From Spirodela intermedia (taxonomy: Eukaryota; Streptophyta; Magnoliopsida; Alismatales; Araceae), in contig LR746264.1 of assembly GCA_902729315.2 (NCBI GenBank), forward strand, positions 7,223,878 through 7,287,877: 64,000 nucleotides of DNA. Reading direction: 5' to 3'. The stretch's first letter is position 1. Each line of letters begins with the position of its first letter. The notes beneath the pieces were generated by a model. That model searched no databases and was not told the DNA's origin. It worked only from the letters and a program-made list of their open reading frames with translations. The position numbers and the translations under genes are program-made. This document shows positions 1 through 13,988 of this stretch, piece after piece.

Positions 1-25
1 GGACCTTACTGGGTAAAGTCTTTAC

Positions 26-3000
26 CTTGCGCTTGCATGGGATCGTAAATGACCATCCGAGAGGTATCCGGGTAGACAATTTTGGTTGACGACGCGGCAG
101 ACAGCTTCGAATCTGGAAGTCCAGCAGCACCTTTATTTTGGAAGAAAAATTATAAATCTTACAGGGGGCAAAAAAAAAAAAAATGAAGCGCAAGAGAGGG
201 TGAACTAGATAATGTTACCTACGGAACCAGTTCCTTGTGCCAGAGATGACTTCTCTGCCTTCTTATCACCATTTCTTTCAATCCACTGACATTGAAACGT
301 ACAAAAGGCTTAGTACCAAAATGATGTAAGTCGTGCCCATAGTCACACATTTCAAAATAGAATCATGGAAAGTCAAACCTATCATCATAAGGACAAATTA
401 CTTAACCTTGAAAATGCTTTATATTATTCTTATTACGAGATGCATATTTAACTAGGCATATAGTGTCGATTTTTGTTTTTTACTGACAAATCAACTCGCA
501 AGATCACTTACATTCAGCTGAAAAGCAAAAGAAATAAACAGATCCAACATATGAATATCACGAAATCTAAAACATTAGTTGCATGAAGATTTTAGCCAGA
601 ATCTAATTATAAGAGATCAATCAATCACAAACATATTCCAGGCAAAGCATTTTCTAACTGATTCAAGGGAAGTAAAGACCTGATCAACGATATAGTACCT
701 CTTGTCGGGACAAATGATCTAAATCCTTGGATGAGCAAGGCCAGAGATCCATATAACTATAACGTGATATCACGTCATACAAAGAAGCATCCAACGCAGA
801 TGAACCCTCTTCAGTTGTCCCAACAAGGGCTTCTTTTTTTCTCTTCTCAACCTGAATCAAGAAATAAAGACAAGGACAAGCAGTGGTCCTCAGAATATAC
901 AAACAAATAACTCTTTCATGCACAAAAGCTGTCCACAAATCTCGGGAATACTGTCAATGGTCATTCCATTTTGGCAACCAATAGTTGATCCGTGTCAAGT
1001 GATATATTTCATATATATCATTCGCAGAAAAAAAAAAAAAGATGAAAGAAGCTCAGGGAAACAGTCTATAAGAAACATTGCCTACATTCATTCTCAAGAG
1101 AAAAAAAACCGCAAAAAGTGAACTCAGTTGTCTTTGATATCAAGAGTTCAGATAATCCAAAAGGTTCTAAGCTAATAGCCAATCCCAATGTCATGACCAT
1201 CTTTAAGCAGAACAAAAGACAGCAAAAACTTTCCTAGGAACATAGAGCACATTTTATTACTGCAGATGAACTTGACATAAAATTTTAAACTATGTAAAGG
1301 TTATAATGTCCGGGGGACACAATGCGAGAAAACAATGCTTTGAAGCTAGAATAGAAATCGAATAGTTAGGTAATTGGTACCGATTTCGTATTGCTCAAGT
1401 TTTTAAAATCTAGATGAAAATGGGGGGGAAAAAGGACAAAACCTATACCTTAAAAACCAGTGCTCCATTTAGCCTAGTTTGGTTTTTGAAATATCGTGGC
1501 TGACTTTTGGATAAGCAAATTAAGGAACAGGTGGGAAGAAAATAACTAGGTAAGGAAACGAATGAAGGAATAATTGATCAATCATTTGGATTCTCTCAAC
1601 CAGAAAACAAAAATCTCCGCAGTTGGACATTCAAATTTGAAAATCAAATGAGCTTTGAGATCATGGGATTAATAACAATCTCACCACCATAAAATTCCTG
1701 ACAAATGTACCAAAAAGAGATACGTCATTACTAATTAGAAAAAATGTAACGTATTTAAATGTAGCACGCACTGTTGACGAACCTAAGTGCATTTGTCTCT
1801 TGGGTGTTTATGTCAAGCAAGCCCATCTTGGCAATACAACAAAGAAGAACTACAAAAGACAGATTTATGAGCACAACCAGAAACATTCACATTTGAGAGG
1901 TTTGAACTCACCCCTTCATTAATCAACTGCCTCAAATGCTCCTAAAGATATCATAAGGCTATACAGCTATCGAATAATTACAGAAAGGAACCTCCATAGT
2001 CAATTAAAAGATTACAAAACCATTAGCTTTAAGAAGTTAGAACATTAAAAAGACGATAAAAATCCAAGTTTCGATTTCCATGATTACGAAATTCCACATT
2101 AGATTAAAGCTCAGGTAAGAATTTTGAAGGATTCAAGATGGTGAAAGAACTTTAAAATCCAACGCAGTGCCTCGGTTTTTTAGACCTAAAAATTTGAGAG
2201 AATGGAGGAAGAAAGTCTAGTACAGAAAGTACTTTAGGGGCATTTTATAATCCAAAACGGAACTCAGAAAATTTCCTCTCTTTACAAATAAATTTAAGAG
2301 TCACCCTTTCTAATAGCAAGAAAATTTAGAGTGCAGTTAGTAATTGCGATAGTTTAGCTTCTACACACTCCAGAACTCGACATCAAACATATATCTGGTC
2401 AAATGCATACCATGTGTATAACCAAGGCAGCCTTCTATATCATCCATCCTTTCTCATCCCATGAACCATGATACATTATAATTATCATCCTCTTGCTGAG
2501 CAATATTTTACTCTCAAAAAGAATTTTTTTTGACAAAACCATAAAGAGAAAAAAGAAATAAGGATAATATTCTTAAACATAACATTAGCATCTTCACAAT
2601 CTTTCCAGATAATATTGCAGGAAAAAGAATCGAATCAGCTTGCATATTTCAGAAAACTGGAGTGGCGTCATCAAATATAGGCTAAACAAATTAGGTTCAA
2701 TAGTCAATTAAAACAATAATAAAGTTAAATGTCGAATCATTAGGAAACCATACCTTCAGGATGCTTGCCAAATCTCCATATGCTTGTTCAAATTGAAGAA
2801 ACCGTTTCCAAACCTACATAGAAATATGAATCGTAAATTACAGCAAAAAGGCATTCTAGATTTGGATAAGGAGATGAAAGGCCAGAGTACCCGCATTAAA
2901 CTGTCACAGATAATTCATCATTAGAAAATTAAGATTCAATACAGGCAAAGAAAAACCCGGAGATATTGTCAGTGAAAAAATCAAGAAAACAACCATAATA

Positions 3001-6000
3001 ACTCATAGGGAATAGTAGGAAATACAATTACAAGAATATGTATTCTCTCCCAAAACAGGAATAAAAATTTACTCTTGAGAGGGCTGAAAATGATACAATA
3101 AAAAGACTGCACCTCAAAAATATGTGGATTAAAAAACTACTACTAAGGAAGAGAAAAGATTCACAATCGTATTACATCAGCTTTCATCTAAAAATTGAAA
3201 TTCAAGAAGGAATGAGTTAGAAGCATCGATGCTATAACTACGATTCATGTAATATGAACAATTTTTTTAAGAATCAGTTTTAGTCGTAAATCTGAAGCAG
3301 AGGAACTATTTGACACAGTCATGAGAAGTGAATTACATAACAAGGAAATCAACATAAAGTAAAGCTTAACAGTTTTTCTTACAGACATAACCATGCTCAC
3401 ATGTTCAATCACCATGAGAAGAAATAGAATAAGGGACCGAACAGATAATGGGGCCCGATCAGGCATACCTCTGCAGATTCTTCTGGAGAAAGAGAGCTCA
3501 GAGCTCTTTCAAATAAAGCACGCACGTTTCTGTCATCATTTAGACGGCACAAGAAATCTGCATATCTGTGAATATAAGTTAGAACATCCATAGTAATGTC
3601 CTTAAATAAAATTGTAATAAATGGAAAAGGTTTACTTAATAGGTTGAGCTGTGAATGGACACTGCTAATTAATAGAAAGACTGGAGGAAGATCAATACTC
3701 CAGAATATATCTCGGCTCATGCATAAATTTCTTTAACCCAATCTCGAAAACATTATTTGCAACCTGCAAAAATACAAAGCCATTACTTAATGGACGGCCC
3801 AGAATGCTTCATGATAATTGATTTAGAGATTGAATAGCAAGTATATTGGTTCTTAACATCACAAACTTTCAACAAAATTTGATTGCGTAATGCAAGTAAA
3901 CATATCCTTAAAATCATGCTATTGAATTCACATATAATGCATATTGTGTGAAGAGCCCGAGCAAAAGTTTGATCCGCGAAGTTCGCCCCAGAAGACCATT
4001 AGACAAAGTAAACTCCTACCCCTCATGAAAAAGCTTCAGGAAGCCTCAAATCGGTTCAGAAAACTAGAAAAATTTCGGAATCATGAGCCAAGTAACAGGT
4101 TTTGAAAAGAATCGCTAATTTCCGGACGGTAAATTCGTCTCCAATCAATGTTATACTTCTGACCTGATAGCTTAAATTAATTTAAACACGGGTCGTGACT
4201 AGCCTGAGAGCAATTAACATTATATACAAAAGATTTGGAAGAAGTGAAGAAAAACAGGGAAGCAAACTTCTCATGTCATTTTAGCCCCTCAGCTGCCTCC
4301 ATCGTTGACCATAGCAACAAGACACCATTGGTCGTTGCAGATTGTTTCCTTTTTTCAAATCCCTGACCTGATTCCCTCCAAATTCTTTCCCATATCCTGC
4401 AAGGAATAGTCAAGTTGGTTGAAATATAATAATTTCCACTCCACATTAGGTCCCCAATTGGTAATAGTCACCATCTCATAGTCAATTCCAGATTCTCGCA
4501 GAGTGGTGCACATTCTCCTCACCAGTTTTACATAAGAGTTGTCCCTGGATTCTGTACTTTACCAATCGACCACCAGACTACTAATGTCTTTTACGGTTCA
4601 AAATGGCATACCACACAACCCGTCCTCCTTTATCAATGCATGTTTTAATACAGAACATTAATGATGCACCATTTTCTAAGCATTATTTCCGGGCCCAATG
4701 ACTAAGCAAACAGAAAATACAAATGCCAATCCTAGAAATAACACCAAAATGAAACAGACATTTTTCATTTTGGATCACCACAGGCTACAAAACTAGTGAC
4801 TTTCTTAGGTGCATCTGGTCTATCCTATGATTCGACAAATGGTTCACCTCGTTAGCAACATAAATATCATTTTCTTCTGATGGAAACTTCTCTTTGATAA
4901 GTGGAATAAGAATGACGGATTTCACTAGCTGGCTAGATTTTTCATCAGACTCAGAGTTCAACAGTGAAACACAAGAAAATGGCGTACACTAATTCGATTG
5001 GGACTATAACATCTCAGTCCAAGAGTAAAACTTATAATTAGCAAAATCTGTTAGTAAATGAATGTCAGAGTACAGAAAGGGATAAGATAGCAAAAACGTA
5101 ATTCCTGTTCGCGAGATTATTTCTGTATCAATTCAATCATTCTATTATAGACTTGTACAAGTTAAATGACAAATCGAAGGCCCGGTAACGAGGGAGCAAA
5201 TATCTCTCAATGATCAACTTCTACACAGTTCAAATCAGTAGCTAACATCCTACTGACGTGGAAAATGTCTTTCAACGACATTTCCTTAAAATTTCCAACC
5301 CAACAAGATACACCTCTACTAGAAGGTACGCGACAAAGTACAAGAGCCCTTGGACAATGACTTCTCAAAGAATGATAAAATAAATCTTCCAGTGTTTTCC
5401 ATATTCTTGAGCATTTTAGGAATGCCAAAATTTCATACCTATAACATGGGTACATAATAAAGGAAAAAGATCACACAAATCATTACACCAACCTTAGAAT
5501 CTTTGTTTAAACAGAACTCCATCATCGCATAAGCAACGTACACATGATAAGTGCAATTGGGTGATTTTCGAACTTCTATAAAATATTTTCGAGCAGCCTC
5601 AACACCTTCTGTTCTTCTTAAAAAACGAATGAACTGCAATGACAATCAACTTACAAGGTAAAACCAGATAAATTGATGGAGTGAAGGACATTAAGTGCAA
5701 AGGCCGAATGCAGAGTTTACTTGAATTGGGGCTAGCATTGCCGAATCAGTCTTAGAAGCCAAAAGATTTTCATAAATTTTCTTGGCTGACTGCAGGTTAA
5801 ATTTTTATGCCGTCAAAAGGGGATAGTAGCACACGATGGTTAAGGGACGTAAAACATAAACAATCACTAAAAACCTGCACAGCACCACGAGATTCCTCCA
5901 ACTCCGCATAGCCATATCTCAATGAATCCGACTCTAGAAATAGCATAAGAAGAAATTTTATTGCAGATTGAAAAGTGAGACACTGAAAATAGAGAGTATA

Positions 6001-9000
6001 AATCTGATACTACTGAAAGACTAAAAAACATATTAATGAAAATGATAGGAGCAAATTTACAGGTACTATTAACAAAGCGGCAATTATTATTCATAGAAAA
6101 CAAAGACAAACGTAAAACTGAAGGTAGCTAATATCATTTAATCTAATCCACAAGGTATTGAAAGAAAAAAATGGAATAATATATTAAATACCAGGGAGTG
6201 CCTTCAGAGCCCTCTGAAACACCTTGACAGCGGAATCAACAGAGCCACTTTTCGAATGCCATGTGGCATAATCATACCATATATCAGGGTAATGATAGAG
6301 GTACATAAGGCACTGAAATTTCACAACAGCATGCTGGTGAGCTATCTAAAGAGTAATGATCATTGACAAGAAAAAAGTCATATGCGTCTCCAAAAAATGC
6401 CAAAGGAACGAATATAACACAGAATTGAATAAAAAGCTAAGACACTTGTAATTCCTGCATGCATCCATTTCGTCAACAAACTGTGTATCCACATATTTCG
6501 ATGACATTGAGCAAAGACATGGATCTTTCGTTCCTCTTTTTTTTGCAAGGTCTCTGTCTTGGATGCATTGGCTGGTTACAATTTTGCATTTGGGAGGGGG
6601 CAGCATTTATATACATATGCGTTTTTTGCGTTCTCATGAATTAAGAATGCACATGAAAGAAATCACAGCCATCTCTTTTGACAATAAATGTGAGATCATA
6701 CATAATATAATAATATTACAGCTAAAACCAAGAGACAGATCCTGTCACACCCCCACATATTGTCTAAGAGGGAAACATTATAGGATATTAAATTAAAAAG
6801 AAAAACCTGCTCATAAGTAAAAGTAATGCGCTTCATCGAAGAAGCACTGTCAATTCTCTGTGGGTTCCCTCTGAAAAAAAAAAACGAAAAAAACACTGTC
6901 AAAAGTTTGCATATTTCTAATAAATCAATGGAATACGTTCCAATAGAAGTTAACCATGTGAAATTTCATGTTATATTATCTTTCAGAAATTCAGCAAATC
7001 AATGCAACAAATAGGCAGCATTTACTTTAAGCTTATATATAGGAGCCTCCAAGATAAATTTAGAAAGTTCCCAATGCTCAATGCAAAATATCCTCTTTCA
7101 CACTGTATCTACTAACCGACTTACTTTTCAAATGCTAACAACCGTTTCCATGCCATATACTGTTGTTCTTCCTGCACAAAGAAATATAAGATAAACTTTC
7201 TTTCCCTTATCACTACGAGAAAAAAATATCAGACACATGAGAAATATAAGCAACACTGAGAAAGGAAAAAGGGGGTTACAGGATCAATAAAGGGTCCAGA
7301 TTAAGATGTCTTATTATGGGCTACGTTTATTCTATGGATACACGTCCTTCAATGGCTGTCAAATCTTTTATATGCTCACAAAATGTTGTGAATTACTGAA
7401 ATGAACTGGAGATCGCCTAGCATCATCAAGGAAGGAGAACATTGGAATAAGAAATGTAATTCATCGACGAAAATATACTTTAATATTCATCAACGGACAG
7501 AGCACAGTTTTTTACTAATTGAACACCAAACTTGATAAGTAAATGGAAAGGGAAAGAGAAGAAAAAATGGAAATGAAAATTATCAAGGTAAGTTCGTCCA
7601 CGAATTTCCAGTTTTATAGATTTCAGGTTCTTACCCTTTCAAGTTTCCTAGGAATCAACTTCCACCAGTCTGCAGCATAGAAAACAATTTATCTAAATTG
7701 TAAAAGGATTTTAAACGAGATAGCCGTGAAGGACAAGCAAACAGTAGTTTTTTAGTACCAAGTACAGACTTTAACGCAAGATAGAAATGATAGAAAGATT
7801 CCATATGCAATTGGAAGAAATGCTGAGAACACTATGTAAAAAAACATAAGAAAGTCAGGCCATCAAGATTCCACCATAAACCAAAAAAGACGGTACAGGT
7901 TATATGTATCAAGTAATCATACAGGGAAAACATTTTTTAAAATCTTAGGTATCAAAGAAATGTGAAACTTGCCTTATAGGAACCAGTGGGTGGAGTAGCA
8001 AGCATATTCCAATCAATTTCATCTATATATTTCTTCCGCTCCCTGTAGACAGCCTTGGCACTGTTGAACTTCGGCTGATATTCTGATAACAAGCCTTTGG
8101 CCTATAAATTATTATGATAAAACAGTAATGATTGTCAATGCTCACTTTCATGACGATAAAAATATGGCAAAATAAATAAATAACAGAAATATCGCACATG
8201 ATGGAACTATAGGCAACTATTTTTTTACGGCAATTCATAATTGAGATTTTAGAAACTCTTGAAAAGAAATCATTCTGATCATAGACAGCATTGGAGAAGA
8301 CATAAACCTGGATTCATTTACCACATGGTTGTTGAAATAAGAATCATTCATTGTGATTTGTTACATCATAACTGAAATAAAAGCTCATTTAAAGATTAAA
8401 ATTCAATGTGATCCGTTACCAGAGGGCGGCTAACAGAGTTCTCAAAGCTTTCATAATCCTTCCAGAGTTGTTCAACATGATGGGTAGGGGTCACTATCGC
8501 TCGTTGGTATACTTTCCGCACAGAAGTCATCCGTTGTGATTCTTCTTGAGCAGTTACAGCCTACATAAAAAAAATTATATATTGTGAAAACAATAAAGCA
8601 TTACAGACTGCAATAAAAGGGTTAGAAATATGACGTAATGTTGAGCAGAAACAGACATACAGGCAATGACTTCAAGAAGCCAATGTACTCCATCCACACA
8701 GGTCCGCATGAAATGTCAGTGCCTGATAACAATTTTGGATTCGCTGGTCACCAAGTGAATAAATATGGAAAAGTGAACTATTGAATGCATTATTATGGAT
8801 GGATATACAATCATAAATTTTTAGCAAAAATGGAACACATTGAGAGCCTAGCGTAACTGGACCCATGGAAGGTTTTTATAAGGTGAAAGACAAGTCCAAA
8901 TGTCGGTGAATTTTAGATTTCATCATGGTTATCTTGTCATCAGAGTTTTCATTATACGATCTTGGGACAGTTTTACAAAAAAACAGAAAAATGGTTACAA

Positions 9001-9630
9001 AAATGACAAATATAAGAGTTTTCATTTTACGAGTGAAGCCCCCCATCTCATCGAAAAAGGTAAGTACAGCGAAGCAAAGAAGACTGAAAGTACTTGGTGC
9101 AGCCCAAATAGCCATATTTTAGGAGGGCAAAGCCAAAGGAACATTTTCCACCACTTGTTGATTTTGGACCCCACTACAATGGTGGGTGTTGTATTTCATT
9201 CTAGGGTAATGGGCTAAGGTTGATTTATATTCGGGATAAACTTTAAAGAGAAAGTGATTATCAACTCAGAGATCCACATGGTCCACTTGCATAAAGATCA
9301 TTGCTGATATACTTCATTTCGTTTGAACCACCAGAATGAAAAGGATATGTAAGGCTAGCAGATACTATCTTTTGAGACGAGACATTTAAAGGAGCATCAG
9401 ACAAGCAAATAGCTCTTATCATGACTAGATCGTTATAGGCTAACCTACCTATAGGAGTATGGGTGATCACAGTTTTACTATTTTCCCGTTTTCCTCCTCT
9501 TCACAGCCTGAAATATTTTTTCATTGTCCAAATATATTTGAAGAAGATCTCCGTGGCCTACCAACCTAGAATTAATTGAGTGAGTTTATTAGGTTCTATT
9601 CTGCCCCTCAGCCCACTCCCTCCCCCCCAA

Positions 9631-9675
<45 letters not shown>

Positions 9676-11514
9676 CTGTGGTTTAAGAAAAAGTGGATAA
9701 CGATCAGAATGTTTGCAGAAGGATAGTGATAAGGCTCCACGCACCCTTTTTTGATCTGGGTTCTTATCAGATAGGAATGAGAAATACATAAAATCACCAC
9801 AGTACTAGCACATACCAACATAGTTCACCATGAAATCAAAAGCCTTCCTCGTTTCCTCCTGGCCCTCAGCACCCTTTTTTTCATTCACTTTCTTTATAAA
9901 GCGTATGTAGCACTGCCTACAGGAGAAGAATTATAAATATCAATCTACAAAGAACTCATGATCATGGGTATGATAAAGTGTCAGAAAGAAAATCCTATTT
10001 ATCTTCAATAAAAAAATCAAGGAAATATAGCACACACATAAACATGAATTTCTATTAAAGCAAACCTCGCACTGAAGGCAAATGTTGATGGATTCAACGA
10101 GAGTAATGGTTGAGTTCATAAAATAAATAAGGTGAATCTTTAGAATTTAACGCAAACTGAAAACTGAAATTACGATGAATTAATATGAATTGGTAAGTTG
10201 GGTTAAGAGATTGTTCAACAGTGTCTAATGCTGAAACGTTATTTCTTCAAGCCTAAAGCAGATGATGATTCACAGATTGAAGAAAAGATGGACGACTAAA
10301 GAGCTGAGAGGGACGAGACAATAGATTGGATTAAAGAGGGAAAGCTTGTCCGGCAGTAAGGATCATTGTTAATTGAAGTAGGAAGAGACCCGGAAAAAAA
10401 TTTCAATGATCAAATTTTGTCGCCTCCCAAAGGACAGAAATATGTATAAACGGATTCAGAGAGACTTCGAAATCAAATGGGTTGAGACCTTCCTCGTCAT
10501 CTGTCTCCTATTAGACTCATCTTGGGACTTTGTGAATAAGTTCCTCACAGGCCATTGATATGAATGCCGACCTCGTTAGCACCTACAATCAAAAAATGAT
10601 CTTTTGGTATCCACTGAAGTGTTCCTTTTCCTTTTTTTAATTCTGGGGCGACGCTTGCATGATATTGAGCACCCAGAACAGAAATCGGTCTTCATATTCA
10701 TCAGTCTTAGGTAGTGATCAACAATAGGGGCCTTCTAGCGTTTCCACCTTTGTATTGTCTCATATGATCCACATTAATGTCATAGTCCCTTAGTACTCTC
10801 GTTGTTTCAAAGAATTCAATCAGAAAATTTATGGTTGCAGATAAAGGAATACTAAGAGCCCCATAACAGGTGCCAACCTCAATGCGGGATTAACGTGTGA
10901 CGGCAAGATTCAGAGAAAATAACTTACCAGAGAGAAATATGAAGGCAGTTCAACAAACAACGACTGAATATTTGCTTTACCGAATCGTCGTTGTTCACAG
11001 CCATGTGCGCTTCCACATATTGCTTCCAATATTTTGCCTACAGCAAAGCGAAATGAGCAGTCGGATCACAATGTCGCAGACGCTGAGGTGCGACCAAAGC
11101 TACATGTCGACACGGAGAGAAGCTTACAGCGGTTGGGAATGCCGCGATAAGCCGCTCGTAGATTGGCACCGCCTCCGCAACAGCCATGTTCTATACCGTT
11201 GAAATGGAGCAAGCAAAAACAATTAGCACAACACGAATTACAAAGTGGATCCCCACTCGAGACCCTGTTTTCACTCATCGACGAGGAACATTTACTCACT
11301 CGCGCCTCATTGGCGAGAACTTCCGCTGCCTCGACGTCGTACTTGTCCGCAGAGCTGCCATCGTCGTCCTTCTGATGTCATTGCCCGAGAGGAGCGCGAT
11401 AAGACAGCCGATTCGAATCCAGGGTAGCACCGAAAAATTCGACAGAAAGATAAATCGATAGCCATTGCCGACCTTCGATTCCTCGCCCTTTTTTACATCA
11501 GTTTCCTTCTTCAT
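26..11514 (-). CDS. CSTF77: Cleavage stimulation factor subunit 77 (CstF-77), HAT-repeat protein, 3' part off the left edge
   Basis: CstF-77 is the HAT-repeat scaffold of the nuclear complex that binds downstream of the poly(A) signal during mRNA 3'-end cleavage. Exons in transcript order: 11473-11514, 11300-11371, 11128-11190, 10928-11037, 9816-9916, 8661-8722, 8420-8560, 7973-8101, 7125-7171, 6807-6870, 6192-6312, 5875-5933, 5721-5789, 5493-5633, 3699-3763, 3469-3565, 2754-2813, 699-851, 219-285, 26-130. They join in frame to 589 codons plus one base. Family landmarks are AAKYWKQYVEAHMAVNNDDS (exon 4 onward), HHVEQLWKDYESFENS, KYIDEIDWNMLATPPTGSYK, FIRFLRRTEGVEAARKYF, YADFLCRLNDDRNVRALFER, RYSYMDLWPCSSKDLDHLSR and YPDTSRMVIYDP. 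The C-terminal hinge/monkeytail lies off the window. The intron after the TGSYK exon has a GC donor. The start exon (MKKETDVKKGEESK) is an inference; from the second exon on the match is very clear. Confidence 0.93.
9634..9673. repeat. (CA)20 microsatellite in a CSTF77 intron
   Basis: An uninterrupted CA dinucleotide run lies in the intron between the CSTF77 exons at 9816-9916 and 8661-8722. It is preceded by runs of C and A and has no coding role. Confidence 0.95.
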
Positions 11515-12445
11515 CCCGCATCCAAGCGATCATCAGCCCAGCCGTTCGCCTACGATCCTTCCTCAGACACTTCACTCCTTCGGCCAACCTAACACTCCAG
11601 TCTCACCTAGGTCACGAATCTTCTGTAGCCCGTTGGCGCCGGAGGCGGGACCGATCACACATAAAAAATAGAGAGAGAGAGAGAGAGAGAGAGGTAATTA
11701 CACATATTTAAATAGGCCAACGGCAATTAGGCGACTTTGGGGTACGTGTACGCGTGTGCGCGGCGGGTTATCGAGGCGACACGTTAAGTAACTCTGACAT
11801 CGTCGTGGCCGATATTTTCGCGCGTTGCTCTAAAAAATAAAATTTATTTGACAAAAAATAGCGTGAGGAGTAAAACATTATTTAAAAGAGTCGGGAAAAT
11901 ATATTAGCTGCTTTTAATTCATCGCTCGCAGTGGTCGCCACCTAACTTTATAACTATTTAAATAAGTCCGTGTTATTGTCGGAATACACTCGAGTAACGG
12001 GTGATTGACCCCACCTCTTCTTGTCTTGACCTGGACGCGCCTTCGCCAGCGCGCGCCGGCGCGCGAGTTTCTCTGCACAACGATGCCCGCGTGCCATGGC
12101 CTGGCATCCACCGAGTCAATAAGATGAGTGCTGCTGAGATAGCGAGAGATCGAGAGAGAGACCTGGGCTCGCAGGGGTGCATCATTTCGCGTTGTCCTGT
12201 TCGCACCTTCGTCAGCCTCTCTCTCTCTCCTGTGGACCGCTTCCGCTGTGCCGTCACTTCATAAGCTTCCCTCCATTAGCGGGCTCTCCTTGCTTCTCCT
12301 TCCCCTTCACGCTAACCGCAGCTGGTTCCCTCCTCGTCATATCTCCTCTTCCCCTCCACGCAGAGCGACGAGCCTCCTCTATCTCTCTGCGCACTTCTCT
12401 CTTGCTCCTCTGCCGGCAGGAGCCGTCGGCCGCAGAGCAGAGAGA
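11515..12445. promoter_or_regulatory. Divergent intergenic region between CSTF77 and the LEA_2 gene
   Basis: This 930-bp stretch separates two head-to-head start codons (CSTF77 on minus, LEA_2/NHL on plus) and must hold both promoters and leaders. It contains a (GA)n tract at 11671-11693, a possible GAGA-factor (BBR/BPC) binding site, an AT-rich block at 11830-11960, and a GC-palindromic stretch near 12050-12065. The leader of the plus gene is CT-rich. I see no third gene here. Confidence 0.5.
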
Positions 12446-13234
12446 ATGGGCGATCGCGTGCACCCGAGATGCGACACGCCGCCGCACCCGGGGGCGGTAA
12501 TTCCAGCTGCGCACTCGAAGGCACAGCCTCTGCCGGAGCCCGCTCCGAGTTCGTACGTGATCAAGGTTCCCAAGGAGCAGATACTCCGCGTCCCCACGCC
12601 GGAGACGGAGCGCAAGTTCAAGGAGTACACTCGCCGCAGCCGCAGAAGGGGGCGCTCCTGCTGCCGCCGCTGCCTCTGCTGGTTCACCGGCGTCGTCCTC
12701 CTCCTGTCTCTCGCCCTCGCCGCAACCGCCGGCATCCTGTACCTCGTCTACCGCCCCAAGCTCCCCAAGTACTCCGTCGAGGGCCTCTCCATCAAAGGGT
12801 TCACTCTGAAGCCGGAAGAGAACGCCTCGCCGGAGTTCGTCGTCACCGTCCGAGCGGAGAATCCCAACAAGAAGATTAGTATCGACTACCGCGGCGGCAG
12901 CTCCGTCGAGGTCTCCTACTCCGGCGCGGGACTCGCCGCCGGCTCGTGGCCGACGTTCTTTCAAGGTCCCCGGAGGGTGGATGTATTCCAGTCGGCGTTG
13001 AAGGGCTCCGATGTCCGCCTCTCCAGCCCCATTTACAGCGAACTGGAGGCGCAGCAGCGCGGCCGGCAGGTGCCGCTGCTGATCAGGACCAAGGTTCCCG
13101 TCAGGATCAAGTTCGGCGTCTTCACGACGTGGACGATCACCGCGAAGGTCCGCTGCACCGTCGTCGTCGACGGGCTGACGGAGAACTCGAAGATCGTCTC
13201 GTCGTCTTGCCGAGGTCGAGTGAAGATCTGGTGA
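12446..13234 (+). CDS. LEA_2 / NDR1-HIN1-like (NHL) membrane protein
   Basis: Intronless 262-aa protein. A basic, cysteine-containing stretch (residues 63-78, RRSRRRGRSCCRRCLC) precedes one transmembrane helix (about 79-103), then an extracytoplasmic LEA_2 domain follows (about 115-255). NHL-family signatures are visible: VTVRAENPNKKISIDY (133-148, the NPN motif), FFQGPRRV (171-178) and KVPVRIKFG (216-224). Family members are mostly plasma-membrane proteins tied to pathogen response or stress, and the role here is inferred. The ATG at 12446 was chosen over an in-frame ATG at 12248 because the upstream extension is compositionally UTR-like (CT-rich) and the shorter product has normal NHL length. 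A long antisense ORF in the same interval is a GC-rich shadow. Confidence 0.87.
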   Translation: MGDRVHPRCDTPPHPGAVIPAAHSKAQPLPEPAPSSYVIKVPKEQILRVPTPETERKFKEYTRRSRRRGRSCCRRCLCWFTGVVLLLSLALAATAGILYLVYRPKLPKYSVEGLSIKGFTLKPEENASPEFVVTVRAENPNKKISIDYRGGSSVEVSYSGAGLAAGSWPTFFQGPRRVDVFQSALKGSDVRLSSPIYSELEAQQRGRQVPLLIRTKVPVRIKFGVFTTWTITAKVRCTVVVDGLTENSKIVSSSCRGRVKIW

Positions 13235-13988
13235 GAAGAGAGACACGCCCACCTTCTACCTCTGAGTTCTTTTCTGTGTAATGAAGAAAACACTGGTTTC
13301 TGCGTGTAAAGTCGTCGTCACTTGTTGAATCCATGGTCTCGCCCTGTGGGATTTGTTTCTTCCCGACGAAGAGGAGGAAGAAGATGAAGGTGAAGCAGCC
13401 AATTCCTTCAATGGAAGGGAATCGGTCTCTTGTCCGCACGCAGGTAGACGTTGTCCACGCGGTTCCTCGGGGGCTGACATTTTCCACAGTTTCTCACAGC
13501 CCCATATCCACCGACAGGGATGTCTGAACAACCGACGAGTTGACCTTCGTTCCCCCCCCCTCCCCCCCGGCAACGCGACGGCGACGACTCCAAAGAATCA
13601 CAACCTATTTTTTTCTAGGCCTGACGTGGGGGTGCGACTTGCTTTGCCTTCGATGAATCAAGTAGTCAACGCGGATCCAATCCAAGGACTGGGCGCGTAA
13701 ATCGATCAGATAAATAAGTCCATTTCATTAGCAAATATGGATGGGCCTTTAAAGTATATCTGATATAGAGTGAGTTAATGAGGTCGAATTGCAAAATCCT
13801 ACAGGGTTGAGGGGTAGGTAAAAGTATCCTCACGTGGTCTTGGACAGGATCGCACGCTGCGAGGTTAGGCGGTCTGTAGGGGCGGTATGCTTACCGAAAG
13901 ACCATCAGATCATTCATTCCTCCACCAGACTCTTCCCACGCCCCCCCCCATCTGCTGAACCCTGTTTTCTTCGTCCATCCCTTGTGCC
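13235..13988. other. Intergenic region, no gene seen
   Basis: Contains the 3' end of the LEA_2 gene and the promoter and leader of the MAPR gene. It has runs of C at 13552-13569 and 13942-13950. No conserved coding signal is visible on either strand. Confidence 0.5.

Noticed and set aside
7634-7670. Possible extra CSTF77 exon with good splice borders (reads WWKLIPRKLER in one frame)
   Set aside because: In the required phase it brings a stop codon, and the flanking exons join perfectly without it, as in other plant CstF-77 proteins.
11398-11425. TTCGAATCC resembling a tRNA T-loop
   Set aside because: No cloverleaf or acceptor stem could be formed around it; it lies in the first CSTF77 intron.
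12254-13252. Long ORF antisense to the LEA_2/NHL gene
   Set aside because: It mirrors a GC-rich coding region, has no recognisable domain and shows only shadow composition.
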